From the NCBI RefSeq assembly GCF_947488135.1, contig NZ_CANKYW010000007.1, forward strand, positions 62,001 to 126,000: a stretch of DNA of 64,000 bases, written 5' to 3'. This DNA is from an uncultured Marivita sp. GTDB lineage: Bacteria > Pseudomonadota > Alphaproteobacteria > Rhodobacterales > Rhodobacteraceae. Positions 19,937 through 28,334 of the stretch are shown in pieces; position 1 is the first letter of the stretch; each line of letters opens with the position of its first letter. Under the pieces are notes generated by a model, which was not told where the DNA came from, did no database searches, and saw nothing but the letters and a program-made list of their open reading frames with translations. A program made the translations under genes and the position numbers.

Positions 19937-20833
19937 TTAGTAAACGTCGCCCTTGTCCACTCGTTTCGAGAACTCGGTATCCCCGCCAGACGCGAGGATT
20001 TTCGCTTGTTCGACCCAATTATCGCGGGTCACGCGACCCTTGAACCCCTGAAGATTGGCATTCACCCACGCCACCTCTTCAGCCGTCCAATTGGCAATCT
20101 GGTCGAAATGGTAAAAGCCCATGGAGTGCAGAAGCTGCTCCAGTTTCGGGCCAACACCCTTGATTTCCTTCAGGTTGTCCGGCCCGCCTTCGCGCGCCTG
20201 CGACAGTGTTTCGGGCTTTTTGCCCTCGGCATCGCCTTCGAGCGCGCCGTCGCCGTCATAGTCCGGCGTCGCTGAGGCCGCGGCGGGTTTGGCTTTGGTG
20301 GGTTTCTCGCCCTTGCCGCTCTCGTATTTCCATTCGCCCTTGCGCGATGCAAGCTCGTCCTGACCGGCAAGCTTGGTCGACGGCTTTACCTGTGCGCCCG
20401 CTTCGGCATCGGCGGTCGCGGTTGCGGTCTGAACATCGGGAAGTGCGTCGGACGACGGTGTGTCCTTGGAGGCATTTGCGTTCGGCGTATCGGCCTTCGG
20501 TGCCGATGTCTTGGCTTCTGACGTCTTGGCCGCCGGGGCCGAAGCCGCCGGAGCGGAGGCCGTGGGCGCAGACGCGCTTGGCGCGGCGGCGGAGGTGTCG
20601 CGCGCGCGGGAGGTGTCAATATTGCCCGGACCGCGCGCTTCGGGAAGATCGCGACAGAAAAGCCAGCTGAACACGGCGCCCAGCACCACGAATGCAAGAC
20701 CGGCCATGAAGATCGACCCGATGATGCCCCAGTCGCCGACCACGAGCAGCAGGACAAAAACGAGCAGACCTACGCCAGCGGCCATAGCCCATGACCCTAG
20801 CTGGCAGCCCATGCCTGATTTCTGTTGTTGCAT
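19937..20833 (-). CDS. Membrane-anchored helix-hairpin-helix protein, paralogue of the NuoE tail
   Basis: This 298-aa protein has two N-terminal hydrophobic helices (about 15-33 and 36-58), then a long Ala/Pro/Ser/Thr/Lys-rich linker (about 65-215) and a C-terminal domain beginning LKEIKGVGPKLEQLL. That domain has a helix-hairpin-helix signature (GVGPK). It matches the C-terminus of the adjacent NuoE at 60 of 78 aligned positions by eye. Such domains are often labelled predicted 5' DNA nuclease or HhH. Here it is in the nuo operon, 37 bases after nuoE, so a role in assembling or tethering complex I is an inference only. Confidence 0.75.
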   Translation of the reverse strand: MQQQKSGMGCQLGSWAMAAGVGLLVFVLLLVVGDWGIIGSIFMAGLAFVVLGAVFSWLFCRDLPEARGPGNIDTSRARDTSAAAPSASAPTASAPAASAPAAKTSEAKTSAPKADTPNANASKDTPSSDALPDVQTATATADAEAGAQVKPSTKLAGQDELASRKGEWKYESGKGEKPTKAKPAAASATPDYDGDGALEGDAEGKKPETLSQAREGGPDNLKEIKGVGPKLEQLLHSMGFYHFDQIANWTAEEVAWVNANLQGFKGRVTRDNWVEQAKILASGGDTEFSKRVDKGDVY

Positions 20834-20870
20834 TCGTACTCTCCCTGTCCGTGTTCAGATGTTAGGTGAT

Positions 20871-22112
20871 TTAAGCATCACCGTTCTTGACACGTGCAGA
20901 AAACTCTGTCTCGCCGCCTGAGGCAAGTGTCTTGGCCTGTTCGACCCAATTATCGCGCGAAACCCGGCCCTTGAAGCCTTCGAGGTTCTGATCGACCCAG
21001 GCCACTTCTTCGGCGGTCCAGCTTGCGATCTGGTCGAAATGGTAAAACCCGAGGCTGTTGCACAGTTCGGCGAGTTTCGGCCCAATCCCCTTGATCCGCT
21101 TGAGATCGTCGCCCTTGCCGTCCTTCGGTGCATCGAGCGTCGCGGGCTTGAGGCCCGGTGCCGCGTCGGCTCCGGACGCGCCGGGCGCTGCGGTGGAGGA
21201 GGCCGGGGCACTTGCGGGCGGCTTCGCCTTGGCTTCGACGTCGGGTGCTTCGCCCGGCACTTCCGAGCGTTTGTCCGACGCTTCGCCCACATCGCGCGGC
21301 GCGGGCTTGTCGCCCTTGGAGCGTCCCCCCTGCGTTCCGTCCGGCCCGTCTGGCGGCATCATGTCGTCCGGTCCCGGCTTGGGCGGTGTGCCTGCATTGG
21401 CCGCATTGGCCTGCCACGGTGTGATCAGCGGCACTTCGGTGCCGTCGATCCGCTTGACGGTGTCGCCGATATCCATCGCAAGCTGCACCGAGGCGTTGTA
21501 TTTGTACTGGCCCGAGTCAAAGTCGGTCAGGCTGGTCAGCCCGGATTTGGGCTCGGATGTGAAACGGCCATTTTGCGGCCCGGGAACAGGCACCTTGCCC
21601 GCTGCCAATTCGTCGATGATCTCGGCAAAGCGTTCGGCGGTCAAATCTTCGTAGTAGTCCTTGCCGATCTGCGCCATCGGAGCGTTCGCACAGGCGCCAA
21701 GGCACTCGACCTCTTCCCAGCTCAGCTTGCCATCGTCAGACAGCATATGCGGCTTGGGCGCGATCTTTTCCTTGCAGACCGCCACAAGATCCTCGGCCCC
21801 GCAGATCATGCAGGACGTGGTGCCGCAAATCTGGATATTCGCTATGCTGCCAACCGGTTGCAGCTGAAACATGAAGTAAAACGACGCCACTTCCAGCGCC
21901 CGCATATACGCCATGCCCAGCATGTCGGCCACGTGTTCGATCGCCGGACGGCTCAACCAGCCTTCCTGTTCCTGCGCACGCCACAAAAGCGGAATGATCG
22001 CGCTGGCCTGACGGCCCTCGGGATACTTGGTGATCTGCGCTTCGGCCCACGCCCGGTTGGCGTCGGTGAAGGCAAAACTGTCGGGTTGCTCGGAATGGAG
22101 GCGTCGTAGCAT
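20871..22112 (-). CDS. nuoE: NADH-quinone oxidoreductase subunit E with C-terminal extension
   Basis: The 413 aa are about twice the usual 160-240 of NuoE. Residues 1-180 form the thioredoxin-like domain with the 2Fe-2S cluster N1a ligands Cys96, Cys101, Cys137 and Cys141. Residues from about 180 to 335 form a low-complexity Pro/Ala/Asp/Lys linker, and the last ~78 residues are a helix-hairpin-helix domain ([14 protein letters not shown]) shared with the next gene. Extended NuoE proteins are known in Rhodobacterales. It starts eight bases after the preceding small gene. Electron-transfer function is secure; the tail's role is unknown. Confidence 0.94.
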   Translation of the reverse strand: MLRRLHSEQPDSFAFTDANRAWAEAQITKYPEGRQASAIIPLLWRAQEQEGWLSRPAIEHVADMLGMAYMRALEVASFYFMFQLQPVGSIANIQICGTTSCMICGAEDLVAVCKEKIAPKPHMLSDDGKLSWEEVECLGACANAPMAQIGKDYYEDLTAERFAEIIDELAAGKVPVPGPQNGRFTSEPKSGLTSLTDFDSGQYKYNASVQLAMDIGDTVKRIDGTEVPLITPWQANAANAGTPPKPGPDDMMPPDGPDGTQGGRSKGDKPAPRDVGEASDKRSEVPGEAPDVEAKAKPPASAPASSTAAPGASGADAAPGLKPATLDAPKDGKGDDLKRIKGIGPKLAELCNSLGFYHFDQIASWTAEEVAWVDQNLEGFKGRVSRDNWVEQAKTLASGGETEFSARVKNGDA

Positions 22113-22120
22113 ATCAGATC

Positions 22121-22429
22121 CTATTGCGTCATCACGCAGACAACGGGAATGTTCGGAATGGTGCGGGTGTCAGCCGCGCCTTGCAGTTCAGCGATCAAGG
22201 CGCTTTGACGGGCGGACTGATCCTCGGGCGTGTCGAGGAGGAAGCACAGATAAATCTCCGCCCCATTGGTCATGCCAAAAAGCTCGCGCGCCGCGCCGCC
22301 GGTGCCGAAAGGCGTGAACCCACGCTCGGACAACTCGGACACGAAAACATAGTCCGACGTTCCGACCTCGACGGCATGAGCCATCGGCGCGACGGCCAGC
22401 AGCGCGGTTATGGCAGCGGCCCGGATCAT
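22121..22429 (-). CDS. Small secreted protein between nuoD and nuoE
   Basis: The protein has 102 aa with a clear N-terminal signal peptide cleaved about after residue 19 (MAHA). The mature part has two Cys (IYLCFLL and VVCVMTQ) that could form a disulfide. No family recognised. Its ATG overlaps the preceding lipoprotein stop by four bases (ATGA), and nuoE follows after eight bases, so the two small exported proteins and nuoE are translationally linked. Expected in the periplasm. Confidence 0.75.
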   Translation of the reverse strand: MIRAAAITALLAVAPMAHAVEVGTSDYVFVSELSERGFTPFGTGGAARELFGMTNGAEIYLCFLLDTPEDQSARQSALIAELQGAADTRTIPNIPVVCVMTQ

Positions 22430-22713
22430 GCCGGCGCGCAGGCCCCGGTGATCAGACGCACACCGCCGCCTTCGAGGGCCACGGCCTGTTCGGAGGCCAG
22501 ACGGAACTGCGCCACTTCAACCACCTGTTCGCGGGTCAAGCCCGTTTGCAGCTCAACCGGAAGATAGTCGCTTTCGCTCACCAGATCGCATCCGATCGAC
22601 GCCACCGCCTCGTCGAACGCGACAAGGTCCGCCTCTGACACACCTTGCGGCGGCAGAGCACAGGCGGTCAGCAGGCCAAGACCGGACAGGACAGCAAGCG
22701 GGCGTGCATTCAT
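22426..22713 (-). CDS. Small lipoprotein after nuoD
   Basis: The protein has 95 aa with the lipobox LTAC (Cys18). The mature part has Cys in SIGCDLVS and ITGACAPA, a spacing again suitable for a disulfide. Overlaps the nuoD stop by four bases (ATGA) and the next small gene by four. The pattern of a short lipoprotein with two extra Cys recurs at 14760-15161 and 17875-18207. Function unknown. Confidence 0.75.
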   Translation of the reverse strand: MNARPLAVLSGLGLLTACALPPQGVSEADLVAFDEAVASIGCDLVSESDYLPVELQTGLTREQVVEVAQFRLASEQAVALEGGGVRLITGACAPA

Positions 22714-23942
22714 CGGTCGATCTCTCCGAAGACGACGTCCATCGTACCGATGATCGCCGCCACATCGGCCAACTGGTGGCCGCTGGCAACATGGTCCATC
22801 GCCTGAAGATGCAGGTAGCCCGGCGCGCGCAGCTTGGCGCGGTAGGGTTTGTTCGTGCCGTCCGCGACGAGATACACACCGAATTCGCCTTTCGGCGCTT
22901 CGACACAGGCGTAAACCTCGCCTTCAGGCACGTGGAAGCCCTCGGTGTATAGTTTGAAGTGGTGGATCAAGGCCTCCATCGAGGTCTTCATCTCGGACCG
23001 TTTCGGCGGCGTGATCTTGCCACGGGCGAGGATGTCGCCCTGCCCTTCGGGCGCGCGCAGCTTCTCGATGCATTGCAGCATGATCTTCACGCTTTCGCGC
23101 ATCTCCGCCATGCGAACGAGATAACGGTCGTAGCAATCACCGTTCTTGCCCACGGGGATCTGGAAGTCGAACTCGTCGTAGCATTCATACGGCTGTGCGC
23201 GGCGCAAATCCCAGGCGAGACCCGATCCGCGCACCATCACACCCGAGAAGCCCCATTCCTGGATTTCCTCTTCGGTGACGACGCCGATATCGGCGTTGCG
23301 CTGTTTGAACACGCGGTTCTCGGTCAGCAGCCCGTCGATATCGTCGAGCACCGCCGGGAATGTCCCGCACCATTCCTCGATGTCGTCGATCAGGTCAGCC
23401 GAGAGATCCTGATGCACACCGCCGGGGCGGAAATAGGCCGCGTGCAGACGCGCGCCACAGGCCCGTTCGTAAAAGATCATCAGCTTTTCGCGCTCTTCAA
23501 AGCCCCAGAGCGGCGGGGTCAGAGCGCCCACATCCATCGCCTGCGTCGTCACGTTGAGCAGGTGCGACAGGATACGTCCGATCTCGGAATACAGCACCCG
23601 GATCAGCGACGCGCGGCGCGGCACCTCGACACCTGTCAGGCGTTCGATGGCCAGACACCAGGCATGTTCCTGATTCATCGGCGCCACGTAATCCAACCGG
23701 TCGAAATACGGCAGGTTTTGCAGGTACGTGCGACTTTCCATCAGCTTTTCGGTGCCACGGTGCAGCAAGCCGATATGCGGATCGCAGCGTTCCACGATTT
23801 CGCCGTCCAGCTCGAGCACCAGACGCAAAACCCCGTGCGCCGCAGGGTGTTGCGGGCCGAAGTTGATGTTGAAATTGCGGATGCTCTGTTCGCCAGAGAC
23901 CGCGTCGATGCTTCCATCGTCGAATTTGGAGCCGTCCATCAT
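22710..23942 (-). CDS. nuoD: NADH-quinone oxidoreductase subunit D
   Basis: This 49-kDa-type subunit of complex I forms the quinone-binding site with NuoB. The hallmark [18 protein letters not shown] lies near the N-terminus, followed by [14 protein letters not shown] with the conserved His/Tyr quinone-site region, and it ends in [15 protein letters not shown]. The ATG at 23940-23942 overlaps the TGA of the 57-aa ORF by one base; the next codon is also ATG. It is a separate gene, not fused to nuoC. Confidence 0.97.
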   Translation of the reverse strand: MMDGSKFDDGSIDAVSGEQSIRNFNINFGPQHPAAHGVLRLVLELDGEIVERCDPHIGLLHRGTEKLMESRTYLQNLPYFDRLDYVAPMNQEHAWCLAIERLTGVEVPRRASLIRVLYSEIGRILSHLLNVTTQAMDVGALTPPLWGFEEREKLMIFYERACGARLHAAYFRPGGVHQDLSADLIDDIEEWCGTFPAVLDDIDGLLTENRVFKQRNADIGVVTEEEIQEWGFSGVMVRGSGLAWDLRRAQPYECYDEFDFQIPVGKNGDCYDRYLVRMAEMRESVKIMLQCIEKLRAPEGQGDILARGKITPPKRSEMKTSMEALIHHFKLYTEGFHVPEGEVYACVEAPKGEFGVYLVADGTNKPYRAKLRAPGYLHLQAMDHVASGHQLADVAAIIGTMDVVFGEIDR

Positions 23943-24115
23943 CAGCGTTTCTCCAACTCTTGCAGCTTCATCGCCATGACCCAGAGCAGCACCAGAGCGC
24001 CGAACGGGATGATTGCGCCGTAAGCCCAATTCTTGTTAACCCCGAAATGGGGCAGAAGTTTCAGCATCGGGATGACCGTGGCCGCCGTGATGGCGAGCCA
24101 GACGAGGAATTCCAT
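23942..24115 (-). CDS. 57-aa two-helix membrane protein between nuoC and nuoD
   Basis: A short ORF reads [10 protein letters not shown]... to ...MKLQELEKR. Residues 3-20 and 32-49 are hydrophobic helices, joined by a short loop (PHFGVNKNW); the C-terminus is charged. Its ATG shares a base with the nuoC stop (TGATG) and its TGA shares a base with the nuoD start (TGATG). This exact fit argues for a real, co-translated gene although it is below usual length cut-offs. No family recognised; an assembly or accessory role for complex I is inference. Confidence 0.75.
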   Translation of the reverse strand: MEFLVWLAITAATVIPMLKLLPHFGVNKNWAYGAIIPFGALVLLWVMAMKLQELEKR

Positions 24116-24726
24116 CAGCCTGCCTTCTCTTCCTGCTTTTCATCCCCCGGAAGCACATATTGCGCGCCTTCCCACGGGGACATGAAATCGAATTGCCGGT
24201 ATTCCTGAACAAGGCTCACCGGTTCGTAGACCACGCGCTTCTTCTCTTCGTCGTACCGCACCTCGGTATAGCCCGTGGTCGGGAAATCCTTGCGCAACGG
24301 ATAGCCGCGGAAGCCGTAATCTGTGAGGATGCGGCGCAGGTCCGGGTGGCCTGAGAACAGGATGCCGAACATATCGAACACTTCGCGTTCGAACCAGTTG
24401 GCGCTGGGATGCACATCTGTGATCGACGGAACCATCTCATCCTCCCGGATACTCACCCGCAAGCGGATGCGGTGGTTCTGGTACATCGACAGGAAATGGT
24501 AGACCACGTCGAACCGCTTGGGCCGTGCGGGGTAATCCACCGCCGTGATATCCACCAGCGACGAGAACTTGCACGTGCTGTCGGTCTTGAGGAAATCGAC
24601 GAAGCTCGCGATGTTCGACGGGGCCACGTCCACGTTCAGCTCGCCATGGGTCACGTCCCACCCGATCACACATCCTGGGCGTTTCAGCTCGAGATGCTGG
24701 CCAAGTTCGTTCAGCGCTTCACTCAT
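24115..24726 (-). CDS. nuoC: NADH-quinone oxidoreductase subunit C
   Basis: This 203-aa 30-kDa-type subunit of the peripheral arm has no cofactor and supports NuoD. The family signature [16 protein letters not shown] with [23 protein letters not shown] is intact. The ATG at 24724-24726 overlaps the nuoB stop by four bases (ATGA). The upstream extension of the frame is part of nuoB and was not used. Length is normal for a stand-alone NuoC. Confidence 0.97.
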   Translation of the reverse strand: MSEALNELGQHLELKRPGCVIGWDVTHGELNVDVAPSNIASFVDFLKTDSTCKFSSLVDITAVDYPARPKRFDVVYHFLSMYQNHRIRLRVSIREDEMVPSITDVHPSANWFEREVFDMFGILFSGHPDLRRILTDYGFRGYPLRKDFPTTGYTEVRYDEEKKRVVYEPVSLVQEYRQFDFMSPWEGAQYVLPGDEKQEEKAG

Positions 24727-25247
24727 CGTACGATCGTCCCTGTCCGGCGGATTTTTCGTTGCAACGCCATGATACCGTAAAGCAGCGCCTCGGCCGTGGG
24801 CGGGCAACCCGGCACGTAGACGTCGACCGGCACGATCCGGTCGCAGCCGCGCACGACGGAGTAGCTGTAGTGGTAATACCCGCCGCCATTGGCGCAGGAC
24901 CCCATCGAGATCACGTAGCGCGGTTCCGGCATCTGGTCGTAGACCTTGCGCAACGCCGGGGCCATCTTGTTCGTCAGCGTGCCGGCCACGATCATCAGGT
25001 CCGACTGGCGCGGGGACGCGCGCGGCGCGGTGCCGAAGCGTTCCAGGTCATAGCGCGGCATCGAGGTGTGCATCATCTCGACCGCGCAGCAGGCAAGCCC
25101 GAAGGTCATCCAGTGCAGCGACCCGGTGCGCGCCCAGTTGATGATGTCTTCGGTCGAGGTGAGCAGGAACCCCTTGTCCGCAAGCTCTGCGTTCAGAGCC
25201 TGCGTTGCATGTTCCTTGTCCGCCTCGGCGGTGTTGACGCCTGTCAT
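24723..25247 (-). CDS. nuoB: NADH-quinone oxidoreductase subunit B
   Basis: This 174-aa subunit binds the terminal cluster N2 next to the quinone. Ligands are the adjacent Cys53 and Cys54 (GLACCAVEM), Cys118 (MGSCAN) and Cys148 (VPGCPP). The ATG at 25245-25247 shares one base with the nuoA stop (TGATG) and gives [10 protein letters not shown], fitting Rhodobacteraceae homologues; an ATG three codons upstream is possible. It overlaps nuoC by four bases. Confidence 0.97.
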   Translation of the reverse strand: MTGVNTAEADKEHATQALNAELADKGFLLTSTEDIINWARTGSLHWMTFGLACCAVEMMHTSMPRYDLERFGTAPRASPRQSDLMIVAGTLTNKMAPALRKVYDQMPEPRYVISMGSCANGGGYYHYSYSVVRGCDRIVPVDVYVPGCPPTAEALLYGIMALQRKIRRTGTIVR

Positions 25248-25612
25248 CACTCCCATTCCAAGGCTCCTTTTTTCCATTCATAGGCAAAGCCGATGGTCAG
25301 AACGGCGAGGAACACCATCATCGACCAGAACCCCACCATGCTGATATCCGAAAACGCCACGGCCCACGGAAAGAGGAACGCGATTTCCAGATCGAAGATG
25401 ATGAAGAGGATCGACACGAGGTAGAACCGCACGTCGAACTTCATCCGCGCGTCATCGAACGCGTTGAATCCGCATTCATAGGCCGACACCTTTTCAGGGT
25501 CCGGATTGCGCACCGCGATGACCACGGCGGCCAGGATCAGAACAAGGCCCAACCCGATGGCGATGGCCAGAAACACGAGGATGGGCAGATATTCCCGCAG
25601 CATGTCTTCCAA
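25247..25612 (-). CDS. nuoA: NADH-quinone oxidoreductase subunit A (TTG start)
   Basis: This 121-aa subunit has three transmembrane helices and the conserved [21 protein letters not shown] loop that reaches the quinone site. The start is judged to be TTG at 25612-25610. It has AAAGGAG seven bases upstream and gives an N-terminus [12 protein letters not shown] like homologues that begin [12 protein letters not shown]. The next ATG, three codons in, is 16 bases from that site and less likely. First gene of the nuo operon. Confidence 0.93.
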   Translation of the reverse strand: MEDMLREYLPILVFLAIAIGLGLVLILAAVVIAVRNPDPEKVSAYECGFNAFDDARMKFDVRFYLVSILFIIFDLEIAFLFPWAVAFSDISMVGFWSMMVFLAVLTIGFAYEWKKGALEWE

Positions 25613-25661
25613 GACGAGGCTCCTTTTCCCATCGCACACCGACACGCATCGTCAATGGGCG

Positions 25662-25710
25662 AGGTTGACTTGGCGCATGATGTACTCCTGCCACCCGGCG
25701 GGGTCAACCT
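25662..25710 (-). promoter_or_regulatory. Candidate nuo promoter with flanking inverted repeat
   Basis: On the minus strand TTGACC (25707-25702), a 17-bp spacer and TACATC (25684-25679) form a plausible sigma-70 type promoter about 70 bases before nuoA. An 8-bp inverted repeat, AGGTTGAC at 25662-25669 and GTCAACCT at 25703-25710, brackets it; the second arm overlaps the -35. Spacing between arm centres is 41 bp. Computed by eye only. Confidence 0.4.
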
Positions 25711-25867
25711 TACCCCCCTACTCTGTGAACAGCTAAAAAGCGTGGGATTCCAGCGCCATGACGTGAATTCGCAAGGAATTTCCGTCACATGCGGCAATCG
25801 GTCAGACCAGAGCCGACGTTGCGTGCGTTACCGCAAACAGTTTTGGCCTATGCGATGTGCCCGGAGT

Positions 25868-26260
25868 TCAGGCATATTCGATCAGGTCCCACAGGTTGCC
25901 GCAGTGATCGCGGAAAACCGCGACGGTGCCGTAAGGCTCTTTCTTCGGTTCCCTGACGAACTCGACCCCGCGCTCGCGGTACAGCGCGTAATCCCTTGCG
26001 AAATCATCGGTTTGCAAAAACAGGAACACGCGCCCTCCGGTTTGATTGCCGATCGCCGCGATCTGCTCGAGGGTAGACGCCCGGGCCAGCAGGATCGCGG
26101 CCTGTCCGGCGCCTTTCGGTTTGACGACGACCCAGCGTTTGTTCTGGTCCGGCTGGTCAATATCCTCGACCAGCTCGAACCCGAGGACACCGCAGTAGAA
26201 CGCGATAGCGTCGTCGTAGTCGCGGACGACCACGCTGACGAGAGCAAGCTGTTGCGACAT
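25868..26260 (-). CDS. VOC (glyoxalase/bleomycin-resistance) family protein
   Basis: A 130-aa single-domain VOC protein. The betaalphabetabetabeta pattern is visible, with VVVRDYDDAIAFYCGVLGFELVEDI at the N-terminus and FRDHCGNLWDLIEY at the C-terminus, where the Glu is the usual metal ligand. Members include glyoxalases, dioxygenases and epimerases; the substrate cannot be told. It is last in the run of genes behind ivd, 34 bases after the membrane protein gene, and may be part of the same transcript. Confidence 0.88.
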   Translation of the reverse strand: MSQQLALVSVVVRDYDDAIAFYCGVLGFELVEDIDQPDQNKRWVVVKPKGAGQAAILLARASTLEQIAAIGNQTGGRVFLFLQTDDFARDYALYRERGVEFVREPKKEPYGTVAVFRDHCGNLWDLIEYA

Positions 26261-26294
26261 GCGATCCCCTTTAGACCAGACACCAACTCGGATG

Positions 26295-26666
26295 TTACGC
26301 CGTCAGCACCGCCAGTGCCATCACCGTCATGACCAGCGTCACCGGCCCCCAGACGGCACGTTCCGGTTTCGACGGTGTGATCCAGTTGAGCACCGTTGTC
26401 ACCGCCTGCACGGCGAAGGCCACCCACCCGGTCCAGACCGGCCAGTCCAAGCCCGGAAATCCCGCCGCCGACAGGATCGCCAGCGCCTGAAACAGAACCA
26501 CGGGGATGGAGACAGCCGCCACTATGCGGCCCGACAGCGGCAACGCGCCTTCGTGTTTGCCGCCTTGCGTATAGGCCCCCAAAGGCACGCCCGCGATCAG
26601 CGCGATCTGGAAGAACACGATGGCCAGACAGGCCGTGCCGTAAAGATGCGCAATCTGGACGATCAC
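26295..26666 (-). CDS. Four-helix membrane protein of unknown function
   Basis: This 123-aa very hydrophobic protein has about four helices (near 5-25, 45-65, 75-95, 103-121). A short hydrophilic loop (TQGGKHEGALPLSGR) follows helix one. Its start overlaps the liuC stop by four bases (ATGA), so it is translated with the leucine-degradation operon. Similar small proteins are known only as hypothetical membrane proteins as far as I can recall. A transport role is possible but nothing in the sequence shows it. Confidence 0.75.
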   Translation of the reverse strand: MIVQIAHLYGTACLAIVFFQIALIAGVPLGAYTQGGKHEGALPLSGRIVAAVSIPVVLFQALAILSAAGFPGLDWPVWTGWVAFAVQAVTTVLNWITPSKPERAVWGPVTLVMTVMALAVLTA

Positions 26667-27439
26667 TGCCAGCCGGGCGCGCGCTTGTCGAAGAAAGCGG
26701 CTACACCCTCGCGCGCCTCGTCCGATTGCCAGCGCATTGCAAGCGCGTCGATGGCCATGTCCACCTGCGCGGGCGTCACGCGACCCGCAAGATCGCGCAT
26801 CAACGCCTTGGTCTCGGCCACCGCTCCCGGCGCACAGGACAAATAGGGCCGGATCTCCGCCTCGATCGCGGTATCCAGGGCGTCTGGCTGCACCGTACGG
26901 CTCAGCAGGTTCAACCGTACGGCCTCGTCCGCGTCGAACACCCGCGCCGACATGAATACCTCTGACGCCCGTGTGGCCCCCATCCGTTTCAGGACGTAAG
27001 GCCCGATATTGGCCGGGATCAGCCCCAGCCGCGTTTCCGTGAAGCCCAGCTTCGCTCCGCTAACGCCGATGGCCACGTCACAGACCGACACGAGGCCCAC
27101 ACCACCGCCCAACGCATTGCCCTGCACCCGCCCGATCAGCGGTTGCGGCAGATCATAGAGCGCGCCCAGCACCGTCGCGATCCGGCGGCTTTCGGCCTTC
27201 CGCGTCTCGGCATCCATGTCGAACTGCGCCCGCATCCACGCCAGATCTCCACCCGCGCAGAAGGTCTTGCCCTCAGCGGCCAGAACCACCACGCGCACGG
27301 TCCGGTCCTTGGCCAGATCGCGTGCGGCTTGCTCCAACTCGGTCATCATCTCGGCCGACAGCGCGTTGTGCTTGTCCGCCCGCGCCAGCGTCACCGTCGC
27401 CACGCCGCGCGCATCCATCTCGACCGTGATCAGGCTCAT
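26663..27439 (-). CDS. liuC: Enoyl-CoA hydratase, probable methylglutaconyl-CoA hydratase
   Basis: This 258-aa crotonase-fold enzyme hydrates 3-methylglutaconyl-CoA to HMG-CoA in leucine breakdown (by context). The oxyanion-hole segments FCAGGDLAWM and NALGGGVGLVSVCDVAI are intact, as is GFTETRLGLIPANIGPYV, where the acidic residue is catalytic in crotonases. It overlaps the HMG-CoA lyase gene by four bases upstream and the membrane protein gene by four bases downstream. Family is certain; the exact substrate comes from neighbours mccA, mccB and liuE. Confidence 0.9.
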   Translation of the reverse strand: MSLITVEMDARGVATVTLARADKHNALSAEMMTELEQAARDLAKDRTVRVVVLAAEGKTFCAGGDLAWMRAQFDMDAETRKAESRRIATVLGALYDLPQPLIGRVQGNALGGGVGLVSVCDVAIGVSGAKLGFTETRLGLIPANIGPYVLKRMGATRASEVFMSARVFDADEAVRLNLLSRTVQPDALDTAIEAEIRPYLSCAPGAVAETKALMRDLAGRVTPAQVDMAIDALAMRWQSDEAREGVAAFFDKRAPGWQ

Positions 27440-28287
27440 CCCCGCATCCTCCGTGCCATGTCTGCGGCCTCTTCCACCACCTGCATGTCCAGCCCATGAT
27501 CGTATCCCAAGGCGGCGACCCGTTCGGCCACCGCCTCGGTCGCCACGTTGCCCGCGGCCCCCGGCGCGTAAGGGCAGCCGCCCAGACCACCGACGGCGGC
27601 ATCGAAGACGCGCAAGCCAAGTCCAAGCGACGCCTCGACGTTGTCGCAGGCCAATCCACCGGTGTCATGGTAATGCCCCGCCAGCTTGTCCGCAGGCATC
27701 TCGTCCAACACCGCCTTCAGCATCGCCACGATCCCCTCGGGCGTCGCGCGCCCGATCGTGTCGCCCAAGGACACCTCGTAGCAGCCCATGTCACGCAACG
27801 CCGCAACCACGCGCGCCACCTGCGCAGGGGCCACCGGCCCGTCATAGGGGCATTCCACCACACAGGACACGTATCCCCTGACCGGAACGCCCGCCGCCCT
27901 GGCCGCCTCCGCCACCGGCGCGAACCGTTCGAGGCTTTCGGCAATCGTCGCGTTGATATTGGCCCTGGAAAACCCCTCTGAGGCCGACCCAAAGATCGCC
28001 ACCTCGTCCGCCCCGGCGGCCATCGCATCCTCGAACCCGCGGAGGTTCGGCGTCAGCGCGGCATAGGACACGCCGGGCATGCGTGTGATGCCTTTCAAAA
28101 CCTCCCCCGACGCCGCCATCTGCGGCACCCATTTCGGAGACACGAAACTGGCGCATTCGATGCGTCGGAACCCGGCGCGCGACAGGCAATCGACCAGCGC
28201 GATCTTGTCGTCCACCGGAATGAGCCGCGCCTCGTTCTGCAACCCGTCGCGTGGCCCCACCTCGAAGATCTCGACCCGTTCACCCAA
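27436..28287 (-). CDS. liuE: Hydroxymethylglutaryl-CoA lyase (TTG start)
   Basis: This 283-aa enzyme cleaves HMG-CoA to acetyl-CoA and acetoacetate, the last step of leucine catabolism. It shows EVGPRDGLQNE near the N-terminus, the catalytic-loop signature GGCPYAPGAAGN with the conserved Cys, and HYHDTGGLA metal ligands. The start is judged a TTG at 28287-28285 with AGGGGG eight bases upstream; there is no ATG before the first motif. It overlaps liuC by four bases. A 47-base gap separates it from the upstream GST gene. Confidence 0.93.
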   Translation of the reverse strand: MGERVEIFEVGPRDGLQNEARLIPVDDKIALVDCLSRAGFRRIECASFVSPKWVPQMAASGEVLKGITRMPGVSYAALTPNLRGFEDAMAAGADEVAIFGSASEGFSRANINATIAESLERFAPVAEAARAAGVPVRGYVSCVVECPYDGPVAPAQVARVVAALRDMGCYEVSLGDTIGRATPEGIVAMLKAVLDEMPADKLAGHYHDTGGLACDNVEASLGLGLRVFDAAVGGLGGCPYAPGAAGNVATEAVAERVAALGYDHGLDMQVVEEAADMARRMRG

Positions 28288-28334
28288 GGCGCCGTCCCCC
28301 TGCTTATCTCTTCTCAAATACGCGAAAACCGCGC

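Noticed and set aside
25662-25710. Possible FNR/FnrL site before nuoA (TTGAC...GTCAA)
   Set aside because: The arms are too far apart; an FNR box needs TTGAT-N4-ATCAA.
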